A stretch of DNA of 64,000 bases. Source: Rhododendron vialii. Lineage: Eukaryota; Streptophyta; Magnoliopsida; Ericales; Ericaceae. This document shows positions 47,279 through 57,903 of this stretch, in pieces. Numbering within the stretch: position 1 is the first letter of the stretch; every line of letters starts with the position of its first letter. Location of the stretch: positions 10,088,501 to 10,152,500 of the forward strand of contig NC_080564.1 of the NCBI RefSeq assembly GCF_030253575.1. Reading direction: 5' to 3'. The position numbers were made by a program, and so were the translations under genes. Under the pieces are notes generated by a model that did not search any database, was not told where the DNA came from, and was given only the letters and a program-made list of their open reading frames with translations.

Positions 47279-50200
47279 ATGGATACTACCGGAACAGTCG
47301 GCGGCACTTCCGACGACCTTTCCTCCAACTCCCCCGCGGCGGCCGCGTCACGGTGGACCCACGCCGCGTCCCGACGCTTCCAACACCTACTGGACAAGTC
47401 GACCCCGTTCGTCCTCCACCGATGGCTCGCGTTCGCCGCCGTGGCGATCGTCTACGCCGTCCGCGTGTTCTTCGTCGAGGGCTTCTACATCGTGTCCTAC
47501 GCGCTCGGCATCTACGTCCTCAACCTCCTCATCGCGTTTCTCTCCCCTCAGGTTGATCCCGAGTTCCACGACCTCTCCGATGACCCCTCCCTCCCCACTC
47601 GCGGCTCCGACGAGTTCCGCCCCTTCGTCCGCCGCCTCCCCGAGTTCAAATTCTGGTGCGTGTCTCTCTTCGTTTTACGTGGAAAATTTGGAAATGAATG
47701 ATGATAAATTGAATTCGGTTTTAGGCTTCGTAATGTCTCAAGTTCGATTTTCCTTGCCAACAATTCTTGGGGCTACCTCACCCCATGCTTTAACGGCCGT
47801 GGAAGGGAGGGTTGTTGGGGTTAGTCCAAGGTGCACACAAGTTGGCCCAGGACACCTAAGCATGTGAAACGGTTGTGGGAGGGATTGTAGGGATTAGTCC
47901 AAGATGCACGCAAGCTAGCCCGGGGATTACCAAAAAATAAAATCGGTTTTAAACACAGTCAAACAAGTGTGTGAAAGCGTGATTAATTGGTCTTGAGGAG
48001 ACGTGAGGATATTTTCAGTTCCTATTGAAACGATAGGGTTTAGTGTGTTGAGTTGGTTGGGAACAAATTGGATTGTTAGTTTGTGTTTCTAGATTATCTA
48101 TTTTGCAATGTACTTGGCTTTTAGCAAAGTTGTAACTCTTTAAAAGATTTTGATGGTTAGTTTGCTTTCTCGTGGGGATTGAGATGCGGGGATGATGTGC
48201 TGTTCGATTTCTTGGATATGGAAGCAGGGCAGGGCCACAATAGTATAGCAATTGCGGCAATTTCCTATGGCCGCTCCTGTATGGAAGTATATAAGTGCTT
48301 AAGAGTAGCATCTGTTGGAGTAGAGGACCACCAAGACATCTTAAAGTTCAAATTGCTATTGTACAGTCAACAAACCTCCTCATGCGGGCAACGCCTCCTT
48401 CATAAGTAGGTCAAACTATTTTAGTTATCCAATGGAAGACCGATTGAATATCGCTCACTAATTTACGATAATTGGGATAAAGTAACCTAGTTTTGTTTTT
48501 GGTCAGTCGGTGATGCACTTTGATAAACAGATTTGATGGCTCAATAAAGTCATTAGTGTTTGTCCTATGAGACAGCAAAGATTGCATTTTTTCACTTTGT
48601 TCAGTTAGAAGGTGTGGTTATATTTGTTCAATTAGAAGTTTTGGTACACATTGGATTGTTAGTTTGTGTTCTAGATTATCTGTTTTGTAATGTGCGTGGC
48701 GTTTAGCAAAGTTGTAGTTCTTTGCTAAAAAAGCAAAGATTTTGATGGTTAGTTTGCTTCCCGTGGAGATTGAGATGTGTGGATGATGTGTTTTGTGTGA
48801 TTTGTTGAATATGGAAGCAGGGCAAGGCCACAATAGCATTGCAATTGAGGCAATTTCCCATGGTCCTCATTTTTTGAAGGCCTCATATTTTTACACTACG
48901 TGATGTGTTAGGATCTTTAAAGGCCCCAAAACTAGATTTTTGTTGACAAGGTACTACCAAAGAACAGCCGTTGTCAGAAAGTCTAAGGAAAATAGCCACA
49001 CCTTACTCAAAGGACCCAGCGAAAAAGTGGTCTTCTTGTCTAAAGACCGTCATAGAGAACGTATAAAACTCAATAAAAGCAGTGCACTTCTTTGCCTTGG
49101 GCCTTGTCAAGGAGGGCCTCCCCCGTATTGAAGCATATAATTGTTGTAGAGTAGGATCTGTTTCAGTAGTTGACCACAAACACATCTTAGAGTTCAAGCT
49201 GCTAACTTCATTGTATTCTCAACAAGCCTCCGCACGTAGGCGACCCCTCCTGCAGAATTAGGTCAAACTGTTTTATTATCAGATTGGAGACTGGTGCAAT
49301 ATCGGTCTCTATTGTACTCAAATTGGAATGAATATAACCCTCTCTTTTTTTGGTAAATTGGAGTATACTTTGATTAACAGACTTGATGACTCAATTAAAG
49401 TCGCTAGCATTTGTTCTATAGTTCTATGAGACAATAAAGATTGCATTTTTTCACTTTGTTCAATTAGAAGCTGTGGTTATATTTGTACAAAATTCTTTAC
49501 TGCTCTTTTAGATAGAGAGGAGTAGAGAATGAAGATCGCTTGAATTCGCAATAGATTGTTGTGGAAACTTTTGTTGAGACTTCAATATTCTATCAAATCA
49601 GTTGGAAGCAGCTTAGTTGTTTGGAAAAGAATATCTGTTCTGCTCTATAAGAAGGGGGAGGGAATGGGGATGGGGATGGGGAAGGGGAAGGGGAAGGGGA
49701 AGGGGAAGGGGCTGCCAGGGTTTGATTCCAGGTTGATTAGCTGGCTAACTGTAAACGACCTATGGTTTTCAATTCCACTAGGCCATGTGCTATAGAAATG
49801 TCAATTCTAGCCCCTTCATTGGACATTTATGTGGAATTCATTTGTAGCGGTCATCCCTGTTTACCTCAAAGGTTCCCTCTTATGATATGAGAATTCATGT
49901 TCGCATCCCTAGTTATGTTTCATGGTTTCGAACTTGTCAATCTCCCAAGAGCTCCACCTACTCAACTTGTTCTTATAACATGTTGAATGAGTTGCTTACC
50001 ACCAACTTAAATAAAAGCTTCAAGCTGTTACCTAGAATGGTAACTTTATTTTATTTAACTTCTCAATATGGTCAATAAAAGCAACAATAGTGTTACTCCA
50101 GAGCCAATTATTGTTGATACGAACCCTTGAGAAACACGGTGGTTGAGAATGGACTACATTGGTTGTAGATATTTCTGTAGGTTTTTTGTTGCTGCAATTA

Positions 50201-51841
50201 CACCTTTGGCATGAGAAAGTTTTTTGGGTATCCGTCTTCGTGGTTGCGACCCAAGTCTAGCAAGCTAACTTTAGTTGTCAAATTAATATTACCGGATGTT
50301 TCTAACCTGCATGCAAAATTTTCCCTTTTCAGATATCAATAGTCATGTGTAAATAGTTACACTGGTTCTAGTCAGTGTGGGCAAAGTATTAGGATTTGCA
50401 ATACACATCACACGATACGTTGCATTCCGAAGGTAAAAAATTGCGAACCGCGTGTGCATCGTGTTGGGACAAAATTCTCCCAGCACACTAGACGCATTTT
50501 ATGGTTTTTGGTGTATCGCCTTACGCCTTTTTCAGGAAATCTGGCCTACACAATTAACCTCCAGTGAGTTCTTCCCAGCATTCGGTGACCACCCTCGAGC
50601 TCTTCCATCACCGATGACCACCCTTGCACCAGCCGAACAACTCCTCGCATGACAACCATGGGAGACTACCTTCTCGCTTGTACCCAATTAATCTGACCTG
50701 ATGATGACTGTAATAAGCCGAAAGGCCATGCAACCTTTCCCCAAGCATTTTTGGAGCTAAATTGATGACCCCTTAATCCCAGATCTTTCCCGATTCCTTT
50801 CATCCAGGCAGCCCCATAAACACATAAGGTGAAGTATAAACCCTAAAAAGGTACGCCGCTCCTAGTGAAGTACACTTGCTCCTCCTTCTCCACAGACTGA
50901 CTTGATCGTTGGAGGGTTGTGGGGCTGGCCTTGCGACTTCTTGCAAGTCACTTGGAGCAGGAAGACGGACGGGACACCTGAGGGCGGAGAGGACGGTACC
51001 TGTGCATGAACCGGAGGATCAACCTAGCTCACACTGATCAAACCAGAACCCCACAGTAACTTTCTTTTGTTTTGTTGAACATGTTATATGGTTGAAAACT
51101 TTGGATATTTTGTAATTGATGCTAAAACTCTATACAGTAGATTTTTCTATATTAGTTATCATTATTATTTCAAATTGTATTCACTCTTGTTAATGTCTGG
51201 GAGGGCTATAGTTCCGGATAGACATGAGACACCTATTAATAGGTACTAGCCAGGTGTACGCTCTCTTCTATTTTACTTTTCTTAACATATTTTTGCACTA
51301 AATATGGGATATATGCATCCTCAATTGACTACGTTGGTTCCAATTTGTTAGATATTTTGGATCATTTTTCAGATTTTTCACTAAAGATAGATCAGACGTC
51401 TCACTCAATTGCTTTTGGTTTATCCCTTTTCATAAATTCATGTTTTGATGATCAGTGTCTCTTCTTTTTGTTGATTGACTAGTTTTTTTCCCGTTCTTTT
51501 TGTTTCTTAAGGTACTCAATGACAAAAGCCTTTTGCATTGCTTTTGTGGTGACGTTCTTCCGCATATTTGATGTGCCAGTGTTTTGGCCAATACTACTTT
51601 TCTACTGGGTGCTGCTATTCACACTTACCATGAAGAAACAGATAATGCATATGGTTAAGCACAGATATGTTCCATTCTCCTTTGGAAAACGGGTATTTCC
51701 ATCTTATGCTTTTGAACTCATTGTTGGTATAATATGGTTGTGATTAGCTTCTCGTTCTCAATTCTGAAAACTTCCTTTCAGAGGTACGATGTTAGGGCAG
51801 CAGCTTCTGCTGAAAGCGCAAGCCTTCTTCCTAGAGATTAA
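47279..51841 (+). CDS. RER1: RER1, Golgi-to-ER retrieval receptor
   Basis: Three exons: 47279-47655, 51512-51692, 51782-51841; phases agree and give 205 residues. RER1 sits in cis-Golgi membranes and returns escaped ER membrane proteins through COPI vesicles. It has the expected four hydrophobic segments in two hairpins: [20 protein letters not shown] and [20 protein letters not shown] in exon 1, [14 protein letters not shown] and [18 protein letters not shown] in exon 2. Family signatures are [21 protein letters not shown] and [11 protein letters not shown]. The tail [19 protein letters not shown] is short and variable as in plant paralogues. A Ser/Ala-rich N-terminus precedes the first membrane segment. 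Intron 1 is 3.86 kb and holds repeats. A CT-rich leader (about 47192-47210) precedes the ATG, and a purine tract lies just upstream. Family certain; paralogue (A, B or C) undecided. Confidence 0.95.
47706..47935 (+). repeat. SINE-like repeat in RER1 intron 1
   Basis: Contains TCAAGTTCGATTTTCC, similar to a pol III B box, then two successive related units, GGGGTTAGTCCAAGGTGCAC and GGGATTAGTCCAAGATGCAC, each followed by a GCCC-GG segment. Probably a tRNA-type SINE with a duplicated 3' part; ends not defined. Confidence 0.4.
48067..49489 (+). repeat. Tandem duplication within RER1 intron 1
   Basis: Copy 1 at about 48067-48629 and copy 2 at about 48650-49489. Shared phrases include ATTGGATTGTTAGTTTGTGT, GATTTTGATGGTTAGTTTGC, ATATGGAAGCAGGGCA and AAGATTGCATTTTTTCACTT. 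Copy 2 is longer because of an extra ~255 bp at about 48865-49120 that copy 1 lacks. Confidence 0.85.
49651..49713 (+). repeat. G-run tract (GGGGAT)n/(GGGGAA)n in RER1 intron 1
   Basis: At least eight runs of four or more G on the sense strand, separated by two bases (GGGGATGGGGATGGGGAAGG and on). This could form a G-quadruplex in DNA or in the pre-mRNA. Confidence 0.85.
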
Positions 51842-53156
51842 AACTTCAGGTAGTTTGTATTGTTGCCTTCATTCAACAACTCTTTTAACGGCTGACTAAC
51901 GGACTTTTATTTATTTGTCTAACAGAAATATAGCTTCAACATTCCTCCCTGAATTCTCTGGCAAGCTATCGATTGTCCTATTTAGATATTTAGCTCGGAG
52001 GGGACTAAAACGAACTACCTTATCTCAAACAACCCTTCCTACCGAAGGAATATGACACTCTCACTAATTTGTTCTTCTGACTTCTAATTTCTAGCGTATG
52101 TGTATTAAGGAATGCTAGAGAAGGTGGGATTTTCAGTTTCTTTGCTATGTTAAGTTTAGATTTGTATGCACTCACCTGGCACCTTTTTTCTAACCATTTG
52201 TTTTGAAGTACTAATGAATAAGAAACCTGCATTTGTGATGTGTTGGTAATTTGGATGATTTCCGTTTATGCGTTAGTAAACGTTTTTTCGAATACTGAAG
52301 CAATCCAGTTTACATGCGAGCCGTGAACCGTGATTTATCTGTGGTTACAAGATGTGTGATAGTATCTGTGGTTGTTCCTCGGTTACCAAAAAAAAAAAGA
52401 TATGCGGTAGTATATGTATTTTGCCTCATAACCTATGCAAGCACCACATTTTGTGACACATACACACGCTTAGCTTCCCCAAAATTATTATCAAGTTTAC
52501 CAGAGGCTCAGACGATTGTTAGCTTATTAACATAGAAATTACTAGTCACAAAGAGGTCCCCAGTAATTATTATTCCCCAAATCTTGTTACAGATGAAAAT
52601 TTGCAGGAGTAATGCAAGTACGTTGAGCTGAAAAATACTGATCCATTACCATAAGTAATGATGGAAAATTTGTGAATGGATTTGGGAAATTCGGAGGGTC
52701 TCCCGAGGCAACCGAACATAGTCACTTTTGTTCATCAAATCTGGACGAGGCACCTCTAGAGTCCAGCGGTTACGTGGATTTAATTCTCCCGTGCAACTCA
52801 AAGGTCCTCCTTTGAGTATATACTGGAGGCGTCCCGTTTCTGTTTTCTACACAGTAATCAGAAGTTCCATCAGAAAGTTGCTAAATTCATTCTTTGAGTG
52901 AGAGAGAGGCTGACTTTGAGTCAGTTCTTGTAATTTTTCCCAAGTAATTCCATGAAACACAAACAATGTACATATCTTTTCAGAAAATTGTCTCAAAACC
53001 CGACTCAACAGCTATAAGAAAACAACAATGAAGGAACATATATCTTCTTCTTTAGAAAGAAAGGGGAAAAAGAAAAAGAGAGAGAGAATAGCTCAGGAGA
53101 TATAAAAATAAAAAGATGAAATCAAAGGGGCTCAAAGATACAAACTGCAGATCCTC
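51842..53156. other. Gene-free gap between convergent genes
   Basis: Holds the 3' regions of RER1 (plus) and the DUF247 gene (minus). No other gene is seen. Confidence 0.45.
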
Positions 53157-54773
53157 TTAACGAGGCCTGTAATACCCATAAATCCCATAAAAGCTTTGAG
53201 CAAAAGTAAGCAGCAACAAAACCACAGCAGCAACAAAAGAAATGATCGCCCACGGATTGTTGAAGTAGTTATGCTTCAAGCTAGCCCTCCAAGCATTCCA
53301 CCGGTGGTCATAATACCGGTTCACTTCTTCCGACAACCGCGATAGATAACTGTCGTTGAAGTCGAAAACCACCTCTTCGCATAGGCGGTTGAACAGGTCT
53401 GCCACCTCGGCGTCTCTCCCGAGCCAGTGCTCGATTATCCCGTGGTAATGGAGGTACGCCACGTCTGCGGGTGAGTTGATCAAGTTGTCCATGAAGATCA
53501 CGTACGAGGTTATGTCGTTGCTGCAGTCCAGGTGGCACTGCTCGAACGCAATGAGGTTGAGGAAGAGCGATTTCGTCCCGTCGTGGATTAGGAGCCTTGG
53601 GATTTTGAGAATCCCGTTCTTGAATCTCACGTCCCAGAATCGATCGGTCTTTCGTTTCTCGAACTTGATTCCCGCATTGCTCAACTCCGTGACGCAGTGG
53701 ATCAGTTGCTGCCTGCGCTTGTCGGCCACCCGACGGGCATGGGACCATCGCTTGATCCAGATACGGGGTTCAGGCTTTGGCCCTGTTTGTAAGATACTTC
53801 GTCGAAAAACGTCGAGGCAATGGAGGCTGCCTTGCTCTGAAAACGGGTCGAAAGTGGCGACGTGTCCGAGCGATGACTCTAAACGGTTCCGGTCAGTTTT
53901 GCTTAACGGCTCGTCCGTTGGCATTAATGGGTCGAAGAACCGGATCGCTAGCTTTGCCACCATCCCTCTCTGGTCAGGCAGACCGCACTGGAGGCCGAAC
54001 AGGCGATCCAGCACGAAAAGAGGGAGTTGGTTCTCGAGCATTATCATGTCACGTTGAATCGAGTGCATCGATCCACGCATTGCGAAAACGGGATCGTTTC
54101 GCGAATAGCCAAGTTGCTTGAATCCTTCGGTGACGCCTCGGAAAAGCTCGAGTACGAAGCAACCATCCAGAACCATCATTTCTACAAACTCGTTGCTTGC
54201 GAGGCCGATTTGCCCTTCGTAGCAAGCGACCGCCTTTTCTTCCAGCTCTTTTACCGAGTCGAGGTACAATTTTACGTCCTGACGGGTACGCTTGAGGATG
54301 TGGTACAGCGCGCGCCACTTGTGGCGTTCCATGTTACGGAGGCGTTTCTTGCCGCGGTGGTACGGCCCCAGGGAGACGGTCTGGGGAATGTAGGCCTTCT
54401 CGTCGCCTTCTCGAAAGCATTGGGGGACTCTGTAAATGCTCAGCTTTCCCCAGGCGCCCGCCACATCTTCTTGGCGGGCTTGCTCTAGTCTTTCCCTGAT
54501 GTTAATAACCCAATCGGGTTCCGGTGACTTGGCCTCGTCCTCTTCGACACTGTCGACGTTTCGGTCCTCGCTGATCACGATCCGCAATGAGTCCGACCGC
54601 TGTTGCTGCTGCTGTTTCACGAGATGATATTGCTCTTGTTCCGAGGGGTATTCGATGGATCGGGCGGCGGCGGTAGGGCTTTGTAAGTTTTGGATTCCGG
54701 CTTCTACGGTTTCTTTGAGTTTGAGGGTGATGAGGTACCAACTCAGAAGCTCTTTGTTGAACACAGCAACCAT
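53157..54773 (-). CDS. DUF247 (UPF0481) membrane protein
   Basis: Intronless minus-strand gene, 538 residues, intact. It carries the full DUF247 domain (about 108-525). Hallmarks in order: YRVPQCFREGDEKAYIPQTV, SLGPYHRGKKRLRNMERHKW, EMMVLDGCFVLELFRG, RDMIMLENQLPLFVLDRLF, LKIPRLLIHDGTKSLFLNLI, AFEQCH, ITSYVIFMDNLINSPADVAY and the C-terminal membrane segment NPWAIISFVAAVVLLLLTFA. The N-terminal ~90 residues are variable with a Q-run (QQQQQ), similar to At3g02645-type members. DUF247 proteins are plant-specific with one C-terminal membrane anchor; a few act in grass self-incompatibility, but for most no role is known. The ATG at 54773 is the first in frame. Base composition is GC-richer than the flanks. 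Confidence 0.93.
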   Translation of the reverse strand: MVAVFNKELLSWYLITLKLKETVEAGIQNLQSPTAAARSIEYPSEQEQYHLVKQQQQQRSDSLRIVISEDRNVDSVEEDEAKSPEPDWVINIRERLEQARQEDVAGAWGKLSIYRVPQCFREGDEKAYIPQTVSLGPYHRGKKRLRNMERHKWRALYHILKRTRQDVKLYLDSVKELEEKAVACYEGQIGLASNEFVEMMVLDGCFVLELFRGVTEGFKQLGYSRNDPVFAMRGSMHSIQRDMIMLENQLPLFVLDRLFGLQCGLPDQRGMVAKLAIRFFDPLMPTDEPLSKTDRNRLESSLGHVATFDPFSEQGSLHCLDVFRRSILQTGPKPEPRIWIKRWSHARRVADKRRQQLIHCVTELSNAGIKFEKRKTDRFWDVRFKNGILKIPRLLIHDGTKSLFLNLIAFEQCHLDCSNDITSYVIFMDNLINSPADVAYLHYHGIIEHWLGRDAEVADLFNRLCEEVVFDFNDSYLSRLSEEVNRYYDHRWNAWRASLKHNYFNNPWAIISFVAAVVLLLLTFAQSFYGIYGYYRPR

Positions 54774-55790
54774 TTTTCTTGGGGCAATAGAGACTGATGT
54801 TTTGGTCTTCTGGGTAAAATTTATTTATTTTTGCCTAAGAATGATTCCTCTAAAGCATAAAAAAGATTGTTCTTTGGAGTTCTCATTCCTAGAAAGAAAG
54901 CGCTTGCTTTGGGCAAAAGAAACACGTTGGAAGAAGCATCATGGTAGTGAAAGGGACTGATAATAATACTTGCACTACTGGCCTGATGTTGATATACATA
55001 TGCTAATAATCCAATTAGGCAGCCCACATGGCATAGGCTGCGGCGCTGCCCTACATTGGCCCAAGGATGGTCAGTATGAACACCCCAACCTTTGGCATTT
55101 AACAACGGTGTTAACCTCCATGTAAATATCCTCCAAGACTTTACAAAATTCCGTTAATTTGAATAATATTCCTTCGAATTCTAGTAATAACATTCTATGA
55201 AAGAGCATATCTTCAAAAAAGTCTGCTTTAACCTCGTCACTATTTCTTTTCAAAGGGTATTAATAGATTAATAAACCAATTAACATTAGTACAAATGAGA
55301 GCTCATAAATTTACTCCATTCATTTTCAAAACATTGTCCACTACGTAATACGAGAACTTTAGAAAATTTGAATTTTTGTTGAGAAAAATATTTTATTTTT
55401 AAGTTCTCGTGCGGTAGATAATTTTTTTAAAAGAAAAGTTGTGCTTTTTTACCGCACTATTCATGCTAATGTATGACATTTTGCGCATATATTGTTGGTT
55501 CATCGATCAACTTGTAGATCAGGTAAAGTAATTTTTAAACACCCTGCAACAAATTTTTGGAGCCGCCACTACCAAATGGACCCTCCTCTTTTTGGAATTG
55601 GAAACGTGTTTTAGATGAGTATTGGGCTTTAAGGTTTTGTGTTGCTATAATTATCATTTTGGTTGGGTTAGCTATTTTTCACCAAACACAAGTTTTACTA
55701 AGCTATAATAAATTCTTAAAAGGACAAACGACATTGAGCAGGATACCTTGTTTTTTAATCTTCTAAAATGGATACGTAAATATGGTGCTC

Positions 55791-55827
<37 letters not shown>

Positions 55828-56184
55828 TATTTTTATTTTTTATTTTTTGATAAGTAGTGCTCCACATATTTGTCAAGGAGTATTGTCCTCAGCACTATTA
55901 CATAATCTTTTGAAGAGAAATTCATCACACTTATATCGGGGTCGAAGCTAAGGTCTCATTGTGTGCCACAAGCACGAAAGAGTGTGTTTAGCCACCAAAC
56001 AGATATGAAGACTTGAACCAAACTACTTATCTGTTGAACCAACAACATGGTGCTGTGTGGAATAGCTGATATAAGTGAAAGGATCCCCTTCGTTCCTTTT
56101 TAGAGACTTTTTTTTTGGTTTGACAAAGTCCTTTTTAGAGACTGATATCATTTCGATCGATATGAGAAAACACCTAGTATAATA
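54774..56184. other. Gene-free stretch
   Basis: Upstream region of the DUF247 gene, then AT-rich DNA. It holds an (AT)n microsatellite at 55794-55823. No gene is supported. Confidence 0.45.
55794..55823. repeat. (AT)n microsatellite
   Basis: About 15 uninterrupted AT units. Confidence 0.95.
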
Positions 56185-56320
56185 CTTCCTCCGTTCCAAA
56201 TTGATGGTCTGGTTCGATCTCCAATGCAAATTTTAAATGGTTAATATCTTTTAATCTACAATATCTTTAGAACTAATTGAGATCTATCATATAAAATTCA
56301 TATTGCACATAAAATTCATT
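56185..56320. mobile_element. Stowaway-like MITE, one end only
   Basis: The left end CTTCCTCCGTTCCAAATTGA follows a TA (56183-56184), as in Stowaway elements. The interior shares the AGAACTAATTGAGATCTATC motif typical of this type. No matching right end is found, so it is truncated; the end given is approximate. Confidence 0.5.
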
Positions 56321-56971
56321 GTACCTCTCGCCGAATCTTAAATCCTCAAGCTTCCCAAACGAATCGCCTTTTGAACTTCACGAAAGGCTTTGCATAGAGA
56401 TTGAATGTGTTGTAGTAGAAAACCCCCTCAAAGATGATCCTTTAGAGCATATGTATTGATAAACCTTCACTAGTCTTTGAGGTGCTTAGGAGATGAGAGA
56501 TATGAGTTCTGGACTTTATTTTGGCGTCGGTACACATTTATGATCTAATGGGTTGGTATGTATTTATCAAATTTTCATGTAGACAAAATAACCCGTTTTG
56601 CTTGAGCAGAAACAATTTTCCTTGAGCCAAATCCTCTTCTTCCAAATTGTCAAGAACATACTCCTGAGCAAAACAGTTTTGCTTGAGCCAAATCCTCCTT
56701 TTGCAAAGTGTCAATAACACATCCGGTTCACTTGACTAACAACTACCGACGCTCGAGAAATTAAGTAAATAAATGTAAAATTCGATAATAAAAAATACAT
56801 GCAAATTTGAGTTTTTGGTCGTAAAAGTGTCAACTAAAAAAGAGCTCGGCCCATGAAACTATGTACATTTTTCATTGGGAATTATTTTATTTTATTTGGT
56901 ATTACAAATGAGAGAAGCTTCCCTTGGTCCTAGCTAATGGATTCACATCTGACCTGTGGACCGTGGTGACG

Positions 56972-57208
56972 GAGAAATTTTTCAGTGCCGGGTGGGTGGG
57001 TATCAGGTGGTGCCCACTTGGCACATCCGAGCCATTCGATGTAATTTTGAACGGTTCAGATTTGGAGAGAGAAAAATGAGAGAGAAAGAGGAAGGGTGAA
57101 AGGAGAGAGAATGTTTCAATCTGAACCATCCAAAAGTGCATTGAATAGCTCAGAAGTGTCGAGCGGACACCACGCGAAATATACCCGCTCGGCACTGAAA
57201 AATTTCTC
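56972..57208. mobile_element. Mutator-like MITE with 9-bp target duplication
   Basis: 237 bp with inverted ends GAGAAATTTTTCAGTGCCG and CGGCACTGAAAAATTTCTC, then further inverted similarity (GGGTGGGTATC and ATACCCGCTC). The flanks GTGGTGACG (56963-56971) and GTGGTGACC (57209-57217) match at 8 of 9. The 9-bp class points to Mutator-like elements. No transposase. Confidence 0.8.
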
Positions 57209-57515
57209 GTGGTGACCCACCTATTAATAATTATTAAGGGGTGATTAGATTATACTCCTATCATATAAGTAGACGGGGGAGGTGGGGACAGATACAAGCT
57301 GGAAATAGGATAATACTATATGCCCCACTTGATAATTTATTAGTAGTTGTATATTGGTTATAGTTTTAATTGCTTTTTGGCACTTAAATTCTCTCCTTCC
57401 ACTTTTTATCCCCTCTGTGAGGAAGAAATGGTTAGTTTTCAACTCATATTTGAACAAGCAAATGACTTGTGTCTAGTTGTCTCATAACCTTAGGTGATCA
57501 AACTTTAAGACTTTA

Positions 57516-57903
57516 GGCTGAGTTCTTCTAAACTCAACTTATTCTTCGTTTTGTGTGTTTTTTTCGTCTTTTTTGAATTTTTGTTAGATTCGAGTGAATT
57601 TTTTTTTTTTTGATTAATCATCCGTCAAGATGAGAGGAGTCTAAAATGTATACAAACTTATGACCAAAAGAAAAAAAAAGTTTACTAAAAATGAAAAAAG
57701 TATCAAACAGCTGTCTTTTGGAGCTTAAGTGCCGTCTCATTTGAATTTTTTCAACATCGGTCCATATTTTTTTACTCTTCCAATTCGTCTCGTCAAGACG
57801 AACGATTAACCCCTAAAATTACGTCAAAAAGCTAAACAAAAAGTTACGAAAAGTAAAAAATACCGAGATAAGTTCCAAACTTATAAGTCTAAAAGAACGC
57901 AAG
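57516..57903. mobile_element. Second copy of the 26.9-kb MITE, without the nested insert
   Basis: Starts GGCTGAGTTCTTCTAAACT. It shares TTTGTTAGA, GTCTAAAATG, TTATGACCAAAAG, ACTAAAAATGAAAAAAG and TTTTTCAACATCGGT in the same order as the element at 26946-27770, but has no hairpin between GACCAAAAG and ACTAAAAATG. The right end is degraded. Confidence 0.8.

Noticed and set aside
46702-47397. 231-codon open frame on the minus strand rich in Pro, Phe and Ser
   Set aside because: It is translated from the purine/pyrimidine tract and the antisense of RER1 exon 1; composition alone keeps it open.
53476-54488. Long plus-strand open frames opposite the DUF247 gene
   Set aside because: They are shadows of an intact 538-residue DUF247 frame on the minus strand.
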